From assembly GCF_000714815.1 (NCBI RefSeq), contig NZ_JMIH01000024.1, forward strand, positions 434,001 to 498,000: a stretch of 64,000 nt of DNA. The letters run 5' to 3'. This DNA is from Anditalea andensis (GTDB lineage: Bacteria; Bacteroidota; Bacteroidia; Cytophagales; Cyclobacteriaceae). Positions 35,549-44,327 of this stretch are shown piece after piece (position 1 is the stretch's first letter; every line of letters starts with the position of its first letter). The notes under the pieces are model-generated. The model made no database searches and was not told the origin of the DNA. It saw nothing but the letters and a program-made list of their open reading frames with translations. Both the position numbers and the translations under genes were made by a program.

Positions 35549-38500
35549 ATGATGAAGAATCTATACCCAAGAAAAGATCGGGAAGCATTTCCGATCAAAA
35601 CTACTTTTGTGGTTGCTATAATGATGGCGATCATTTTCGCACCGGTTGCGCAATCGATTGCGCAAGAGCTTAGTCGGGTTGTGACTGGTACAGTCATTTC
35701 TGCTGTAGACAAGCAGCCCATCCCCGGAGTAGCGGTAATGATCAAAGGAACTTCTGTGGGTACCACTACAGATATAGATGGTAATTATTCCATTAATATA
35801 CCTACAGTAGGTGCTACTCTGACCTATTCATTTATCGGCTTTAACCGAAGAGAGGTCCAGGTCACTAATCAGAATACACAAGACCTAGAACTCCAGGAAG
35901 ACCTTCAGGATCTGGGTGAAGTGGTGGTAATAGGCTATGGAACGGTTAAAAAATCAGATCTGACCGGATCAGTGGTTTCGGTAAGGGACAAAGATCTGAC
36001 GGCTATACCGGTCACTAATGCATTAGAAGTCATGCAGGGCAAAGTTCCTGGTCTTGATCTGACCAGAGCAAGCGGGCAAGCAGGAGCCGGTATGAATTTT
36101 AATATTAGAGGCAATAGGTCTCTAAATGCCGGAAACCAGCCTTTGGTGTTGGTGGACGGTATCATATATGGCTCCACTTTGGATGTCAATCCCAATGATA
36201 TAGCCTCTATAGAAGTATTAAAAGATGCTGCATCGACAGCAATTTATGGTACTTTAGGGGCAAATGGCGTTATATTGATTACGACCAAAAGAGGTGCGGA
36301 AGGCAAAAGTAAAATTTCAGTAAACAGCTACTATGGTATATCAGATCTGGGAGGTTATGCAGAAATCATGACAGGCCCACAGTGGGTAGACCTTAGAAGA
36401 GAATCGAGAAGAACTGTAGGAGAATGGAACAGTCCAGCCGATGATGTCAATATTTTCAATCCAGCTCAATTGGATAATTTTAGAAACGGAATCTATACGG
36501 ACTGGGCCAGAGAAGTACTCCAGACTGGTAGCCAGCAGAACCATCAGGTAGGTATATCCGGGGGTGATTCAAAATTTGCTTACTATTTTTCACTGGAATA
36601 TTTTAACGAAAAGGGATTGATGGCCAATGATGAGTTGGACAGATACAGCGGAAGGTTTACCATAGATTATAGGATCCAGGAAAATTTAAAACTCTCCACT
36701 AATATCATGTATACCATTAGGGACCATGACAGAAGGAGAGATCCATTGAACCAGGCCAATAAAATGAGTCCTTTGGGGGCACCTTTTGATGCTGAAGGAA
36801 ATGTGGTAACATTTCCGGTAGGAGATGCCTCTACATTAAATCCTTTGGTAGATGAGATTCCTGGTAACTATGTGGATAATGAAATGAACAAAAGGTTTTT
36901 TGGTAATATCAGCTTAGATTGGACCATAAGCCCAAGTTTGGCTTTTACTTCCAGGTTAGGTCTTGATAATACCAGTTCACGCCGGGGACTGTTTTCAGCC
37001 ACTAATACAATAGAAGTAGGCCCAAACGGGCAATCTTTGGCAAGGATTACCAATTTCACCAATTCAAGGATCACCTTTGAAAATTTTGGTACCTATACCA
37101 GAAATGTAGAAAATCATGAATTCCAGGTCCTTATGGGATCCAGTATCTGGGCTAACAGAGATGAGGAGAACTTTGCTGAAGGAAGGGATTTATTGTCTTC
37201 CACGATGCTCTTTCACAATTTGGGAGCGACACAAAATGCTGTCAGAATAGGCAGCGAACTGGTTGAAACCTCTATCGCATCATTTTTTACGCGTTTTAAT
37301 TATAAATTATTTGACAAATACTTATTTACAGGGGTGCTTAGAGCGGATGGGTCCTCAGTGCTTGCTCCAGGCAATAAGTGGGGCTTTTTTCCATCAGCAG
37401 CGGTATCATGGTTGGCCAAAGAAGAAGGCTTTCTTAGAAATGTAGAGGCGGTTTCAGAATTGAAATTCAGGATGAGTTACGGTATTTCCGGTAACAGTGC
37501 CGTTTCTCCCTATCAAACTTTAGGTGGATTGTCTAAGAGTACCTATGCATTTGACAGAGGAGCAAATGAAGTAGCGGCTTTTGGTTTCTATCCATCTCTT
37601 ATATCAGCACCTACTTTAAGTTGGGAGACTACGGCTTCTGCTAACTTCGGGATAGATTTCGGGTTTTTTAATAATCGTATAACCGGTAACCTGGATATTT
37701 ATCAACAAAACACCAGTGACCTATTGATGCAGAGAGCCTTGCCTACTACCTCAGGCTTTGCCTCATCTTGGGACAATGTCGGTAAGACCAGAAATACAGG
37801 GATAGAATTGCTTTTGAGCACTATAAATATCGATAGACCTACAGGAATAGGGTGGAGTACTGATTTCACCTTTGGAGCAAACAGGGAGGAAATCAGAGAA
37901 TTGGTCACCGGAGACAGAGACCTCGCTAATGGCTGGTTTGTAGGTTACCCTATAAGTTCTTTCTATGATTACGAGAAGATAGGGATCTGGCAGACCAATG
38001 AAGCAGATCAAGCGGCAGTCAATCAGCAAAGTCCAGGTGAAATACGGGTGAGGGATCAGGATGGAAATGGCATAATTACTCCTGAAGATAGAACAATATT
38101 AGGCAGCGAGGTACCGAACTTCACCTTAGGGGTCAACAATAGGGTTTCCTATCGGGATTTTGAACTTAATTTCTTTGTCTTTGCTAGAGTAGGGCAGACC
38201 ATCATCAGTGAGGCTGCAGGTTCATTTAAAATAGATGGATTAGAAAATGGTCCTATGGTGGATTACTGGACGCCTGAGAATCCAACCAACGCCTATCCGA
38301 GACCTGATGCAGGTACGAGCCGGGCCAGTACCAGATATTATTCTACTTTACAGTACGTAGACGGATCTTTCTTAAAATTAAGGGACGTAACCCTTGCATA
38401 TAACCTGCCCAACCAGTTTGCCTCCAGATTGGCAGTATCCAGATTAAGGGTATATGCTACTGCCAAAAATTACTTTGTATTGAGTAATATGGGACCTTAT

Positions 38501-38575
38501 GATCCGGAAAGAGGGGGGAACTTAAGTTTTCCAATGACCCGCCAGTTAGTATTCGGTGTGAATATCGACCTATAA
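35549..38575 (+). CDS. SusC-like TonB-linked outer-membrane oligosaccharide importer 1
   Basis: SusC proteins import glycan oligomers with a SusD lid. The 1008-aa product has a signal peptide ending SIAQ, the carboxypeptidase-regulatory-like domain VVTGTVISAVDKQPIPGVAV, the SusC motif GEVVVIGYGTVKKSDLTGSV, and the plug (MQGKVPGLDLTRASGQ ... IEVLKDAASTAIYGTLGANGVI). A full barrel ends QLVFGVNIDL. One oddity: the codons for VAQSIAQ contain a perfect 20-bp copy of the locus operator. It sits 28 bp after DUF4861 and 15 bp before susD1. The substrate is inferred from context as pectin oligosaccharides. Confidence 0.95.
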   Translation: MMKNLYPRKDREAFPIKTTFVVAIMMAIIFAPVAQSIAQELSRVVTGTVISAVDKQPIPGVAVMIKGTSVGTTTDIDGNYSINIPTVGATLTYSFIGFNRREVQVTNQNTQDLELQEDLQDLGEVVVIGYGTVKKSDLTGSVVSVRDKDLTAIPVTNALEVMQGKVPGLDLTRASGQAGAGMNFNIRGNRSLNAGNQPLVLVDGIIYGSTLDVNPNDIASIEVLKDAASTAIYGTLGANGVILITTKRGAEGKSKISVNSYYGISDLGGYAEIMTGPQWVDLRRESRRTVGEWNSPADDVNIFNPAQLDNFRNGIYTDWAREVLQTGSQQNHQVGISGGDSKFAYYFSLEYFNEKGLMANDELDRYSGRFTIDYRIQENLKLSTNIMYTIRDHDRRRDPLNQANKMSPLGAPFDAEGNVVTFPVGDASTLNPLVDEIPGNYVDNEMNKRFFGNISLDWTISPSLAFTSRLGLDNTSSRRGLFSATNTIEVGPNGQSLARITNFTNSRITFENFGTYTRNVENHEFQVLMGSSIWANRDEENFAEGRDLLSSTMLFHNLGATQNAVRIGSELVETSIASFFTRFNYKLFDKYLFTGVLRADGSSVLAPGNKWGFFPSAAVSWLAKEEGFLRNVEAVSELKFRMSYGISGNSAVSPYQTLGGLSKSTYAFDRGANEVAAFGFYPSLISAPTLSWETTASANFGIDFGFFNNRITGNLDIYQQNTSDLLMQRALPTTSGFASSWDNVGKTRNTGIELLLSTINIDRPTGIGWSTDFTFGANREEIRELVTGDRDLANGWFVGYPISSFYDYEKIGIWQTNEADQAAVNQQSPGEIRVRDQDGNGIITPEDRTILGSEVPNFTLGVNNRVSYRDFELNFFVFARVGQTIISEAAGSFKIDGLENGPMVDYWTPENPTNAYPRPDAGTSRASTRYYSTLQYVDGSFLKLRDVTLAYNLPNQFASRLAVSRLRVYATAKNYFVLSNMGPYDPERGGNLSFPMTRQLVFGVNIDL
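35646..35665. promoter_or_regulatory. Perfect 20-bp LacI-type palindrome inside the susC1 coding sequence
   Basis: TTGCGCAATCGATTGCGCAA is identical to its reverse complement and is the most symmetrical copy of the operator in the window. It begins 97 bp into susC1, over the end of the signal peptide. It may act as a roadblock or a looping partner. Confidence 0.55.
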
Positions 38576-38590
38576 GCATAACCCAAAAAG

Positions 38591-40297
38591 ATGAAAAAGA
38601 TGAAAAATATATCATATAAAATTTTCGCCCTAATGATGGCCTTGGTCACCGTTTCCTGTAATGATTTCCTGGAAGAAGAGAACTTGACCGGGCTTACTGC
38701 AGATGGTTATTATGTAACTGAAGAGGGGATTGAAGCCCTTGTCAATTCGTGTTATACGCCAATGCGGTTTTGGTATGGAAAAGAAGACGGCATAGCTTTA
38801 ACCGAGACTGGTACGGATATCTTTACTAGGGGCAATGGTATGGAAAATCCACCTGTGGCCTTGTACAACTCAGACCTTTCCGGTGCTAATAACCCTTTAA
38901 ATTTTCATTGGACCAGATTTTATTCCGCTTTAAACAGTACAAATGCTGCTATAGCCAGAATCCCGGCATCACCTCTTTCCGCCAGTCTAAAGCTGACAAG
39001 GTTAGGGGAAGCACGTTTTTTACGTGCATTTTATCTTTGGCATATCGTAGAGACTTGGGGTGGGGTGCATTTATCTACTGAGGAGGTAACCAGTGTTCAA
39101 ACTACAGCAAACAAGACTTCGGTTGAAGACTTCTATACCCAAATATTCAATGATCTTGAATTTGCTTTGGAGCATTTACCTGAATCATCAAACGATTACG
39201 GGAGAGCTATAAAACCGGCTGCAGAAGCTTTTATGGCGAGAATGCACCTCACTAGAGGTAATTATGCAGAGGCAGCAGCCCTAGGAAAGAGAGTGATCAA
39301 TAACTATAATTATTCCTTGGTCAATACTTATGCAGACCTTTGGAATATAAATAATGTAAGAAACCCCGAGATAGTATGGGCCGTCAATTTCACTGCAGAC
39401 CTTATTCTTAATAGAGAATTAGAAACTCCAGTCACCCCTCAAAATGAAAGTGGAAATATCCTGCTCCGTGACGGAGGAAACAACAGTCATTTGTTCTTCA
39501 TCATGACCTATGATCAGCTGCCCGGTATGGCCAGGGATATAGTCAACGGACGACCTTTTGCCAGATTTATGCCCACTGCTTTTTTATTGGATCTTTACAA
39601 TGAAAATATTGATAGCAGGTTTCATGCTACTTTCCAGACAGTATGGTACAGTAATAGGCCTGGAACTTATAATATTCCGCTATCGGATGGTTCTACTAAA
39701 CCAGTGACATTCGCAGCAGGTGATACAGCAATATTGGCTACTAAATATGTAATACCATTAGCACAGAGAGATGCATTACCCTACAACGTGATCGATAGGA
39801 GCAGGACATACGGCCCTAATGGTGAGCCAAGAGTTAGAGACAGGTATATGTCTTTAAGAAAATTCTTAGATCCAGCCAGACCCACTATTTCTCAGCAGCA
39901 GGGCCAGCGAGATGCCTTTGTAATCAGATTAGCCGAGATGTATTTACTAGTAGCAGAAGCAGAAATGATGACTGGAAATTTATCAGAGGCCGCTAATCAT
40001 TTCAATGTGGTACGGAGGAGAGCTGCGTATCCAGGAATGGAAGCACAAATGGAAGTTTCTGCCGCTGAGATGACCATTGATCTAATATTGGATGAGCGTG
40101 CCCGGGAATTTGCCGGTGAGCAGATCCGATGGTTTGATCTGAAAAGAACCGGTAAATTGATAGAAAGGGTGCAGGCACATAATCCAGATGCTGCTGCCAA
40201 TATCAGACCTTTCCATATGGTGAGGCCCATACCCCAAGCTATGCTGGATGCTGTTTCTAATAAAAGTGAGTTCACTCAAAACGAAGGTTATTTATAG
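38591..40297 (+). CDS. SusD-like surface glycan-binding lipoprotein 1
   Basis: This is the lid and glycan-binding partner of SusC1. The 568-aa product has a lipoprotein signal with Cys23 (LVTVSCNDFLEEE). The RagB/SusD fold is shown by LGEARFLRAFYLWHIVETWGGVHL, DLEFALEHLP, AAEAFMARMHLTRGNYAEAAALG, and the C-terminal LDERAREFAGEQIRWFDLKRTG. It follows susC1 by 15 bp. The next gene starts after a small hairpin. Confidence 0.95.
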   Translation: MKKMKNISYKIFALMMALVTVSCNDFLEEENLTGLTADGYYVTEEGIEALVNSCYTPMRFWYGKEDGIALTETGTDIFTRGNGMENPPVALYNSDLSGANNPLNFHWTRFYSALNSTNAAIARIPASPLSASLKLTRLGEARFLRAFYLWHIVETWGGVHLSTEEVTSVQTTANKTSVEDFYTQIFNDLEFALEHLPESSNDYGRAIKPAAEAFMARMHLTRGNYAEAAALGKRVINNYNYSLVNTYADLWNINNVRNPEIVWAVNFTADLILNRELETPVTPQNESGNILLRDGGNNSHLFFIMTYDQLPGMARDIVNGRPFARFMPTAFLLDLYNENIDSRFHATFQTVWYSNRPGTYNIPLSDGSTKPVTFAAGDTAILATKYVIPLAQRDALPYNVIDRSRTYGPNGEPRVRDRYMSLRKFLDPARPTISQQQGQRDAFVIRLAEMYLLVAEAEMMTGNLSEAANHFNVVRRRAAYPGMEAQMEVSAAEMTIDLILDERAREFAGEQIRWFDLKRTGKLIERVQAHNPDAAANIRPFHMVRPIPQAMLDAVSNKSEFTQNEGYL

Positions 40298-40308
40298 TAT
40301 TAAAACAG

Positions 40309-40335
40309 GCTGCCCTGGCTTTATATTAGGGCAGC
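40309..40335 (+). terminator. Intergenic hairpin between susD1 and the GH105 gene
   Basis: GCTGCCCT (40309-40316) and AGGGCAGC (40328-40335) pair over 8 bp with an 11-nt loop, followed by only TTTAT. It is more likely a partial terminator or an mRNA-processing/stability element than a full stop, because genes continue on the same strand. Confidence 0.5.
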
Positions 40336-40356
40336 TTTATCATGATCTATCAAAAT

Positions 40357-41568
40357 ATGAATATTATAAAGAAAACAGTTCTGCCATTTGCCTTAGGAGC
40401 TATCGTATGCTTTGCTTCCTGTAGCCAGCAGCCTGTAGCTACCTCAGAAGAGGTTATAGAAAACGGTTTTGCTGAAAAAATGGCTGCATCTGAAATCAGA
40501 CGCAATCCTGAAGGCTGGACCTTGGATTTCAACCAAAAGCCAAAGTGGGAATACACCCATGGTCTGGTCATGATGGCCATGGAAAGGGTTTGGCAGGAAA
40601 CCGGCGAGGAGCAATATTATCAATACATCCGAAATTTCACTGATTTTATGATCAATGAAGAGGGGGAAATTAAAACCTACAAAAAATCGGATTACAATAT
40701 TGATAGGGTGAATGGTGGTAAGTTCCTGATCAGGTTATATGAAGAAACAGGTGAGGAGCATTTCCGCAAAGCAGTAGAAGAATTAAGGGACCAAATGAGG
40801 GAACATCCCCGCATGTCCGAGGGCGGATTTTGGCACAAAAAAGTGTATCCTCACCAGATGTGGCTGGACGGCATCTATATGGGCTCACCTTTCCTGGCCC
40901 AATATGCTAAAGTATTTAACGAGCCAGAGCTATTCGATGATGTAGCCAACCAGATCATCATAATGGATAAATATGCCTACAGTAAGGAAACTGGTCTGTA
41001 CCACCATGCATATGATGAAAGCAAAGAGCAACGGTGGGCGGATCCCGAAACAGGTTTGTCCACCAACTATTGGGGCAGAAGTGTAGGATGGTATGCCATG
41101 GCGCTGGTGGATGTTCTTGATTACCTCCCTGAGAACCATGAGAAAAGAGATGATATAATTCAGATAGCGCAGAAGCTGGCAGCCGGCATTGTCAGGTACC
41201 AGGATGAAACAGGTACCTGGTACCAGGTACTCGATCAGGGTAACCGTGAAGGTAATTATTTGGAATCCTCCGCCACTAGCATGTTTGCCTATTTCCTTTT
41301 AAAGGGTTCCGAAGAAGGTTATCTGGGAGAAGAGTACAGAAAGGCAGGAATCAAAGCCTATGAAGGAATCCTGGAACAGTTCATCAGAGAAGATCCAGAT
41401 GGTGGCATCAGCATCACCCAGGTATGTGGGGTGGCAGGTTTGGGAGGCAACCCATACCGGGATGGCTCATATGAATATTATATCAATGAAGAGATCAGGG
41501 AAAATGATCCCAAAGGTGTAGGCCCTTTTATATTGGCTTCTTTGATATATGAAAACATGAATAAATAA
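40357..41568 (+). CDS. GH105 unsaturated rhamnogalacturonyl/galacturonyl hydrolase
   Basis: GH105 enzymes (YteR-like) remove the 4,5-unsaturated uronate from lyase products, giving DKI for KduI. The lipoprotein signal peptide runs to FASC (start ATG 40357; an ATG at 40342 adds five residues). The (alpha/alpha)6-barrel shows YNIDRVNGGKFLIRLY and the catalytic Asp in YPHQMWLDGIYMGSPF. It also has STNYWGRSVGWYAMALVDVL, LESSATSMFAYFLLKG and CGVAGLGGNPYRDGSYEYY. Sequence fits GH105 better than GH88. Its stop overlaps the next start by one base. A lipoprotein signal suggests the periplasm or outer membrane. Confidence 0.92.
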   Translation: MNIIKKTVLPFALGAIVCFASCSQQPVATSEEVIENGFAEKMAASEIRRNPEGWTLDFNQKPKWEYTHGLVMMAMERVWQETGEEQYYQYIRNFTDFMINEEGEIKTYKKSDYNIDRVNGGKFLIRLYEETGEEHFRKAVEELRDQMREHPRMSEGGFWHKKVYPHQMWLDGIYMGSPFLAQYAKVFNEPELFDDVANQIIIMDKYAYSKETGLYHHAYDESKEQRWADPETGLSTNYWGRSVGWYAMALVDVLDYLPENHEKRDDIIQIAQKLAAGIVRYQDETGTWYQVLDQGNREGNYLESSATSMFAYFLLKGSEEGYLGEEYRKAGIKAYEGILEQFIREDPDGGISITQVCGVAGLGGNPYRDGSYEYYINEEIRENDPKGVGPFILASLIYENMNK

Positions 41569-42536
41569 TGAAAGTCAGGTTACCTCTCTTTATCCTCTTA
41601 TTTATAAGTTGCTGTTGTTATGCTCAAGAGGCAAATTTTACAGTGGCTAAGGATGGTTCCGGCGATTTCAATTCTGTCCAGGAAGCCATATGGGCAGTAC
41701 CTGATTTCAGAAAAATACAGACAGTTATTTATGTCAAAAACGGCACCTATAAAGAGAAAATCATTCTCCCTACCTCTAAGACCAATGTATTGCTACTTGG
41801 AGAAAGTGCAGTCGGTACTATATTGACTTTTGACGATTATGCTCAAAAGCACAATACCTTTGGAGAAGAAATGGGCACCACAGGGTCAAGCAGCTTTTTT
41901 GTGTTCGGTTCGGACTTCTCTGCCCGCAATATCACTTTTGCCAATACAGCAGGCCCGGTAGGACAGGCAGTGGCTATCAGGGTAACGGGAGATAGGGCTA
42001 GTTTTGAAAAGTGTCGCTTTCTTGGATTTCAGGACACCCTCTATGCGCATGGGGATAACAGCAGGCAATATTATAAAGACTGTTATATAGAAGGAACTAC
42101 CGATTTTATCTTTGGATGGGCTACTGCAGTCTTTGAAAACTGTGAAATTTATTCAAAGAAAGGCGGACAATATATTACCGCAGCATCTACCCATGAAGGC
42201 CGGTCTTTTGGGTTTGTTTTCATCAATTGTAAGTTGACCGGAGATGCTCCAGATAACTCTGTATACTTAGGCAGGCCTTGGAGAGATGCTGCCCAAACCG
42301 TTTTTATCAATAGTGCTCTGGGAAATCATATCAAAAAAGAAGGATGGCACAACTGGAACAAGCCACATGCAGAAAAAACCAGTTACTACGCAGAATGGGG
42401 TTCTAAAGGAGCAGGAGCTAATATTGGGGACCGCGTGAATTGGTCCCATCTTCTGACTGAAGAACAGCTTCAAACATATACAGTAAATAATATTCTGAAA
42501 GGTGATGATGGCTGGAGCCCACCGGAGATCAGATAG
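41568..42536 (+). CDS. Pectin methylesterase (CE8)
   Basis: It removes methyl esters from homogalacturonan. The 322-aa product has a signal peptide (LPLFILLFISCCCYAQ) and a right-handed beta-helix. Active-site residues are Q of GPVGQAVAIR, Q155-D156 in LGFQDTLYAHG, D179 in EGTTDFIFGWATA and R236 in YLGRPWRD, all conserved. It is a single-domain enzyme of the usual length, translationally coupled to GH105 (TAATG junction). A second CE8 is fused to an esterase later in the same operon. Confidence 0.95.
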   Translation: MKVRLPLFILLFISCCCYAQEANFTVAKDGSGDFNSVQEAIWAVPDFRKIQTVIYVKNGTYKEKIILPTSKTNVLLLGESAVGTILTFDDYAQKHNTFGEEMGTTGSSSFFVFGSDFSARNITFANTAGPVGQAVAIRVTGDRASFEKCRFLGFQDTLYAHGDNSRQYYKDCYIEGTTDFIFGWATAVFENCEIYSKKGGQYITAASTHEGRSFGFVFINCKLTGDAPDNSVYLGRPWRDAAQTVFINSALGNHIKKEGWHNWNKPHAEKTSYYAEWGSKGAGANIGDRVNWSHLLTEEQLQTYTVNNILKGDDGWSPPEIR

Positions 42537-42566
42537 GCGTGCCTTTATACATTAAATCTTGACATA

Positions 42567-44201
42567 ATGACATTTATCAAACCTATATATTTATGCTTCC
42601 TCCTACTTATACTTGCATCACCTTGTTCTATGTCCCAGGAGGGGGTGTCTAAAGTTTGGAAAGCAGATCAGGGAGATGGTACCTATATAAATCCCATTAT
42701 CCATGCAGATTATTCAGATCCGGATGTAGTAAGGGTAGGCGGGGATTTTTATATGACTGCTTCCAGCTTCAATGCCATTCCGGGCTTACCTATTTTACAT
42801 TCTAGGGATTTGGTCAATTGGAAATTAGTTGGACATGCCCTGGACCGACAGATTCCTGGTGCACATTTTGAAAAACCTCAGCACGGAAATGGGGTATGGG
42901 CACCTGCTATCCGATATCATAAGGGTGAATATTATATCTATTGGGGTGATCCTGATTTTGGTATATACATGGTAAAAACAAAGGATCCAACTGGCCAGTG
43001 GGAAGAACCGGTATTGGTGGAAGAAGGAAAAGGGCTAATCGATGCATGCCCACTATGGGATGAAGACGGCAGGGCCTATCTGGTTCATGCCTATGCAGGC
43101 AGCAGGGCGGGTATAAAGAGCATCTTGGTGGTGAAGCCGATGAATAGAGAGGGAACGAAGACTACCGGAACCGGAAGACTTGTCTTTGACGGACACGAAA
43201 ATCATCCTACAGTAGAAGGTGCCAAATTTTATAAAAGAAACGGCTACTATTATATATTCGCTCCAGCCGGTGGAGTGTCTACAGGCTGGCAGCTCATCTT
43301 AAGATCAAAAAATCCTTATGGCCCCTACGAAGAGCATATAGCTTTAGCACAGGGGGAAACCGAGATCAATGGACCCCACCAAGGAGGCTGGGTCAGCCTC
43401 GAAAACGGAGATGACTGGTTTGTTCATTTTCAGGATAAGGACGCCTACGGGAGGATAGTTCACCTGCAGCCTATGACTTGGAACGGAGACTGGCCTACTA
43501 TGGGAGAGGATATAAATGGTGATGGGACAGGCCAGCCAGTAATGCGGCACAAAAAGCCGAATGTCGGAAAAACACATAGCATAGCCACTCCTCCAGATAC
43601 CGATGAATTTGATGGAGACGCTTTAGGACTACAGTGGCAGTGGCATGCCAACCCTAAAGCTACTTGGGCGTTTGTCAATCCAGCAAAGAAGCAGCTGAGG
43701 TTGTACACTTATTTAAAGCCCGATGGAAACAAAAATCTTTGGGATGTACCCAACCTTCTTTTGCAGAAATTTCCAGCAGAAGAATTTACCGCCACCACCT
43801 CACTGACTTTCCATCCAAATGAAAAGCTGGAAAACGAGCAGGTAGGTCTACTGGTCATGGGAATGAGCTATGTCTATCTAGGATTAGAAAGTAAAATGGA
43901 TGGTCTTTATCTTACACATGGCATCTGTCAGGATGCCGAAAACGGTAAGCCAGAAAATAAAAGAGTTATAAAAAAGTTGAACCATCACAGCCTTCAGCTG
44001 AAGGTGGAGGTAAACGAAGGCGGTTTATGCCAGTTCAGTTTTAGTGAAGATGGTACAAATTTTACGAGAGTAGGACAGTCGTTTAAAGCGCAACCCGGCA
44101 AGTGGATAGGAGCTAAAGTCGGTCTGTTTGCTGTCCGGGAATCTCAAATCAACGATTCGGGATATGCTGATATAGACTGGTTCAGGATCACAAAAAAATA
44201 A
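42567..44201 (+). CDS. GH43 glycosidase with C-terminal concanavalin-like domain
   Basis: GH43 enzymes cleave beta-xylosides or alpha-L-arabinosides. The 544-aa exported product has a five-bladed propeller with the general base D51 in ADYSDPDVV, the pKa modulator D159 in LIDACPLWDEDG and the acid E217 in TVEGAKFYKRNGYYYI. After about residue 350 a beta-sandwich begins (DEFDGDALGLQWQWHANPK ... YADIDWFRI) of the kind found in GH43 beta-xylosidases. In a pectin operon it could strip xylose from xylogalacturonan or arabinose from side chains; the sequence alone does not decide. It lies 30 bp after CE8. Confidence 0.9.
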   Translation: MTFIKPIYLCFLLLILASPCSMSQEGVSKVWKADQGDGTYINPIIHADYSDPDVVRVGGDFYMTASSFNAIPGLPILHSRDLVNWKLVGHALDRQIPGAHFEKPQHGNGVWAPAIRYHKGEYYIYWGDPDFGIYMVKTKDPTGQWEEPVLVEEGKGLIDACPLWDEDGRAYLVHAYAGSRAGIKSILVVKPMNREGTKTTGTGRLVFDGHENHPTVEGAKFYKRNGYYYIFAPAGGVSTGWQLILRSKNPYGPYEEHIALAQGETEINGPHQGGWVSLENGDDWFVHFQDKDAYGRIVHLQPMTWNGDWPTMGEDINGDGTGQPVMRHKKPNVGKTHSIATPPDTDEFDGDALGLQWQWHANPKATWAFVNPAKKQLRLYTYLKPDGNKNLWDVPNLLLQKFPAEEFTATTSLTFHPNEKLENEQVGLLVMGMSYVYLGLESKMDGLYLTHGICQDAENGKPENKRVIKKLNHHSLQLKVEVNEGGLCQFSFSEDGTNFTRVGQSFKAQPGKWIGAKVGLFAVRESQINDSGYADIDWFRITKK

Positions 44202-44327
44202 CTAACCGAAGAGTTAATCAGATTCTAATAAAGGATGTTATTATCTTCTCTAATATATCAAAGCAACTATAATCCATGATCAATAGACTATAGGCTACTC
44301 AATATACAGAACAAAAACCTCAAAATA

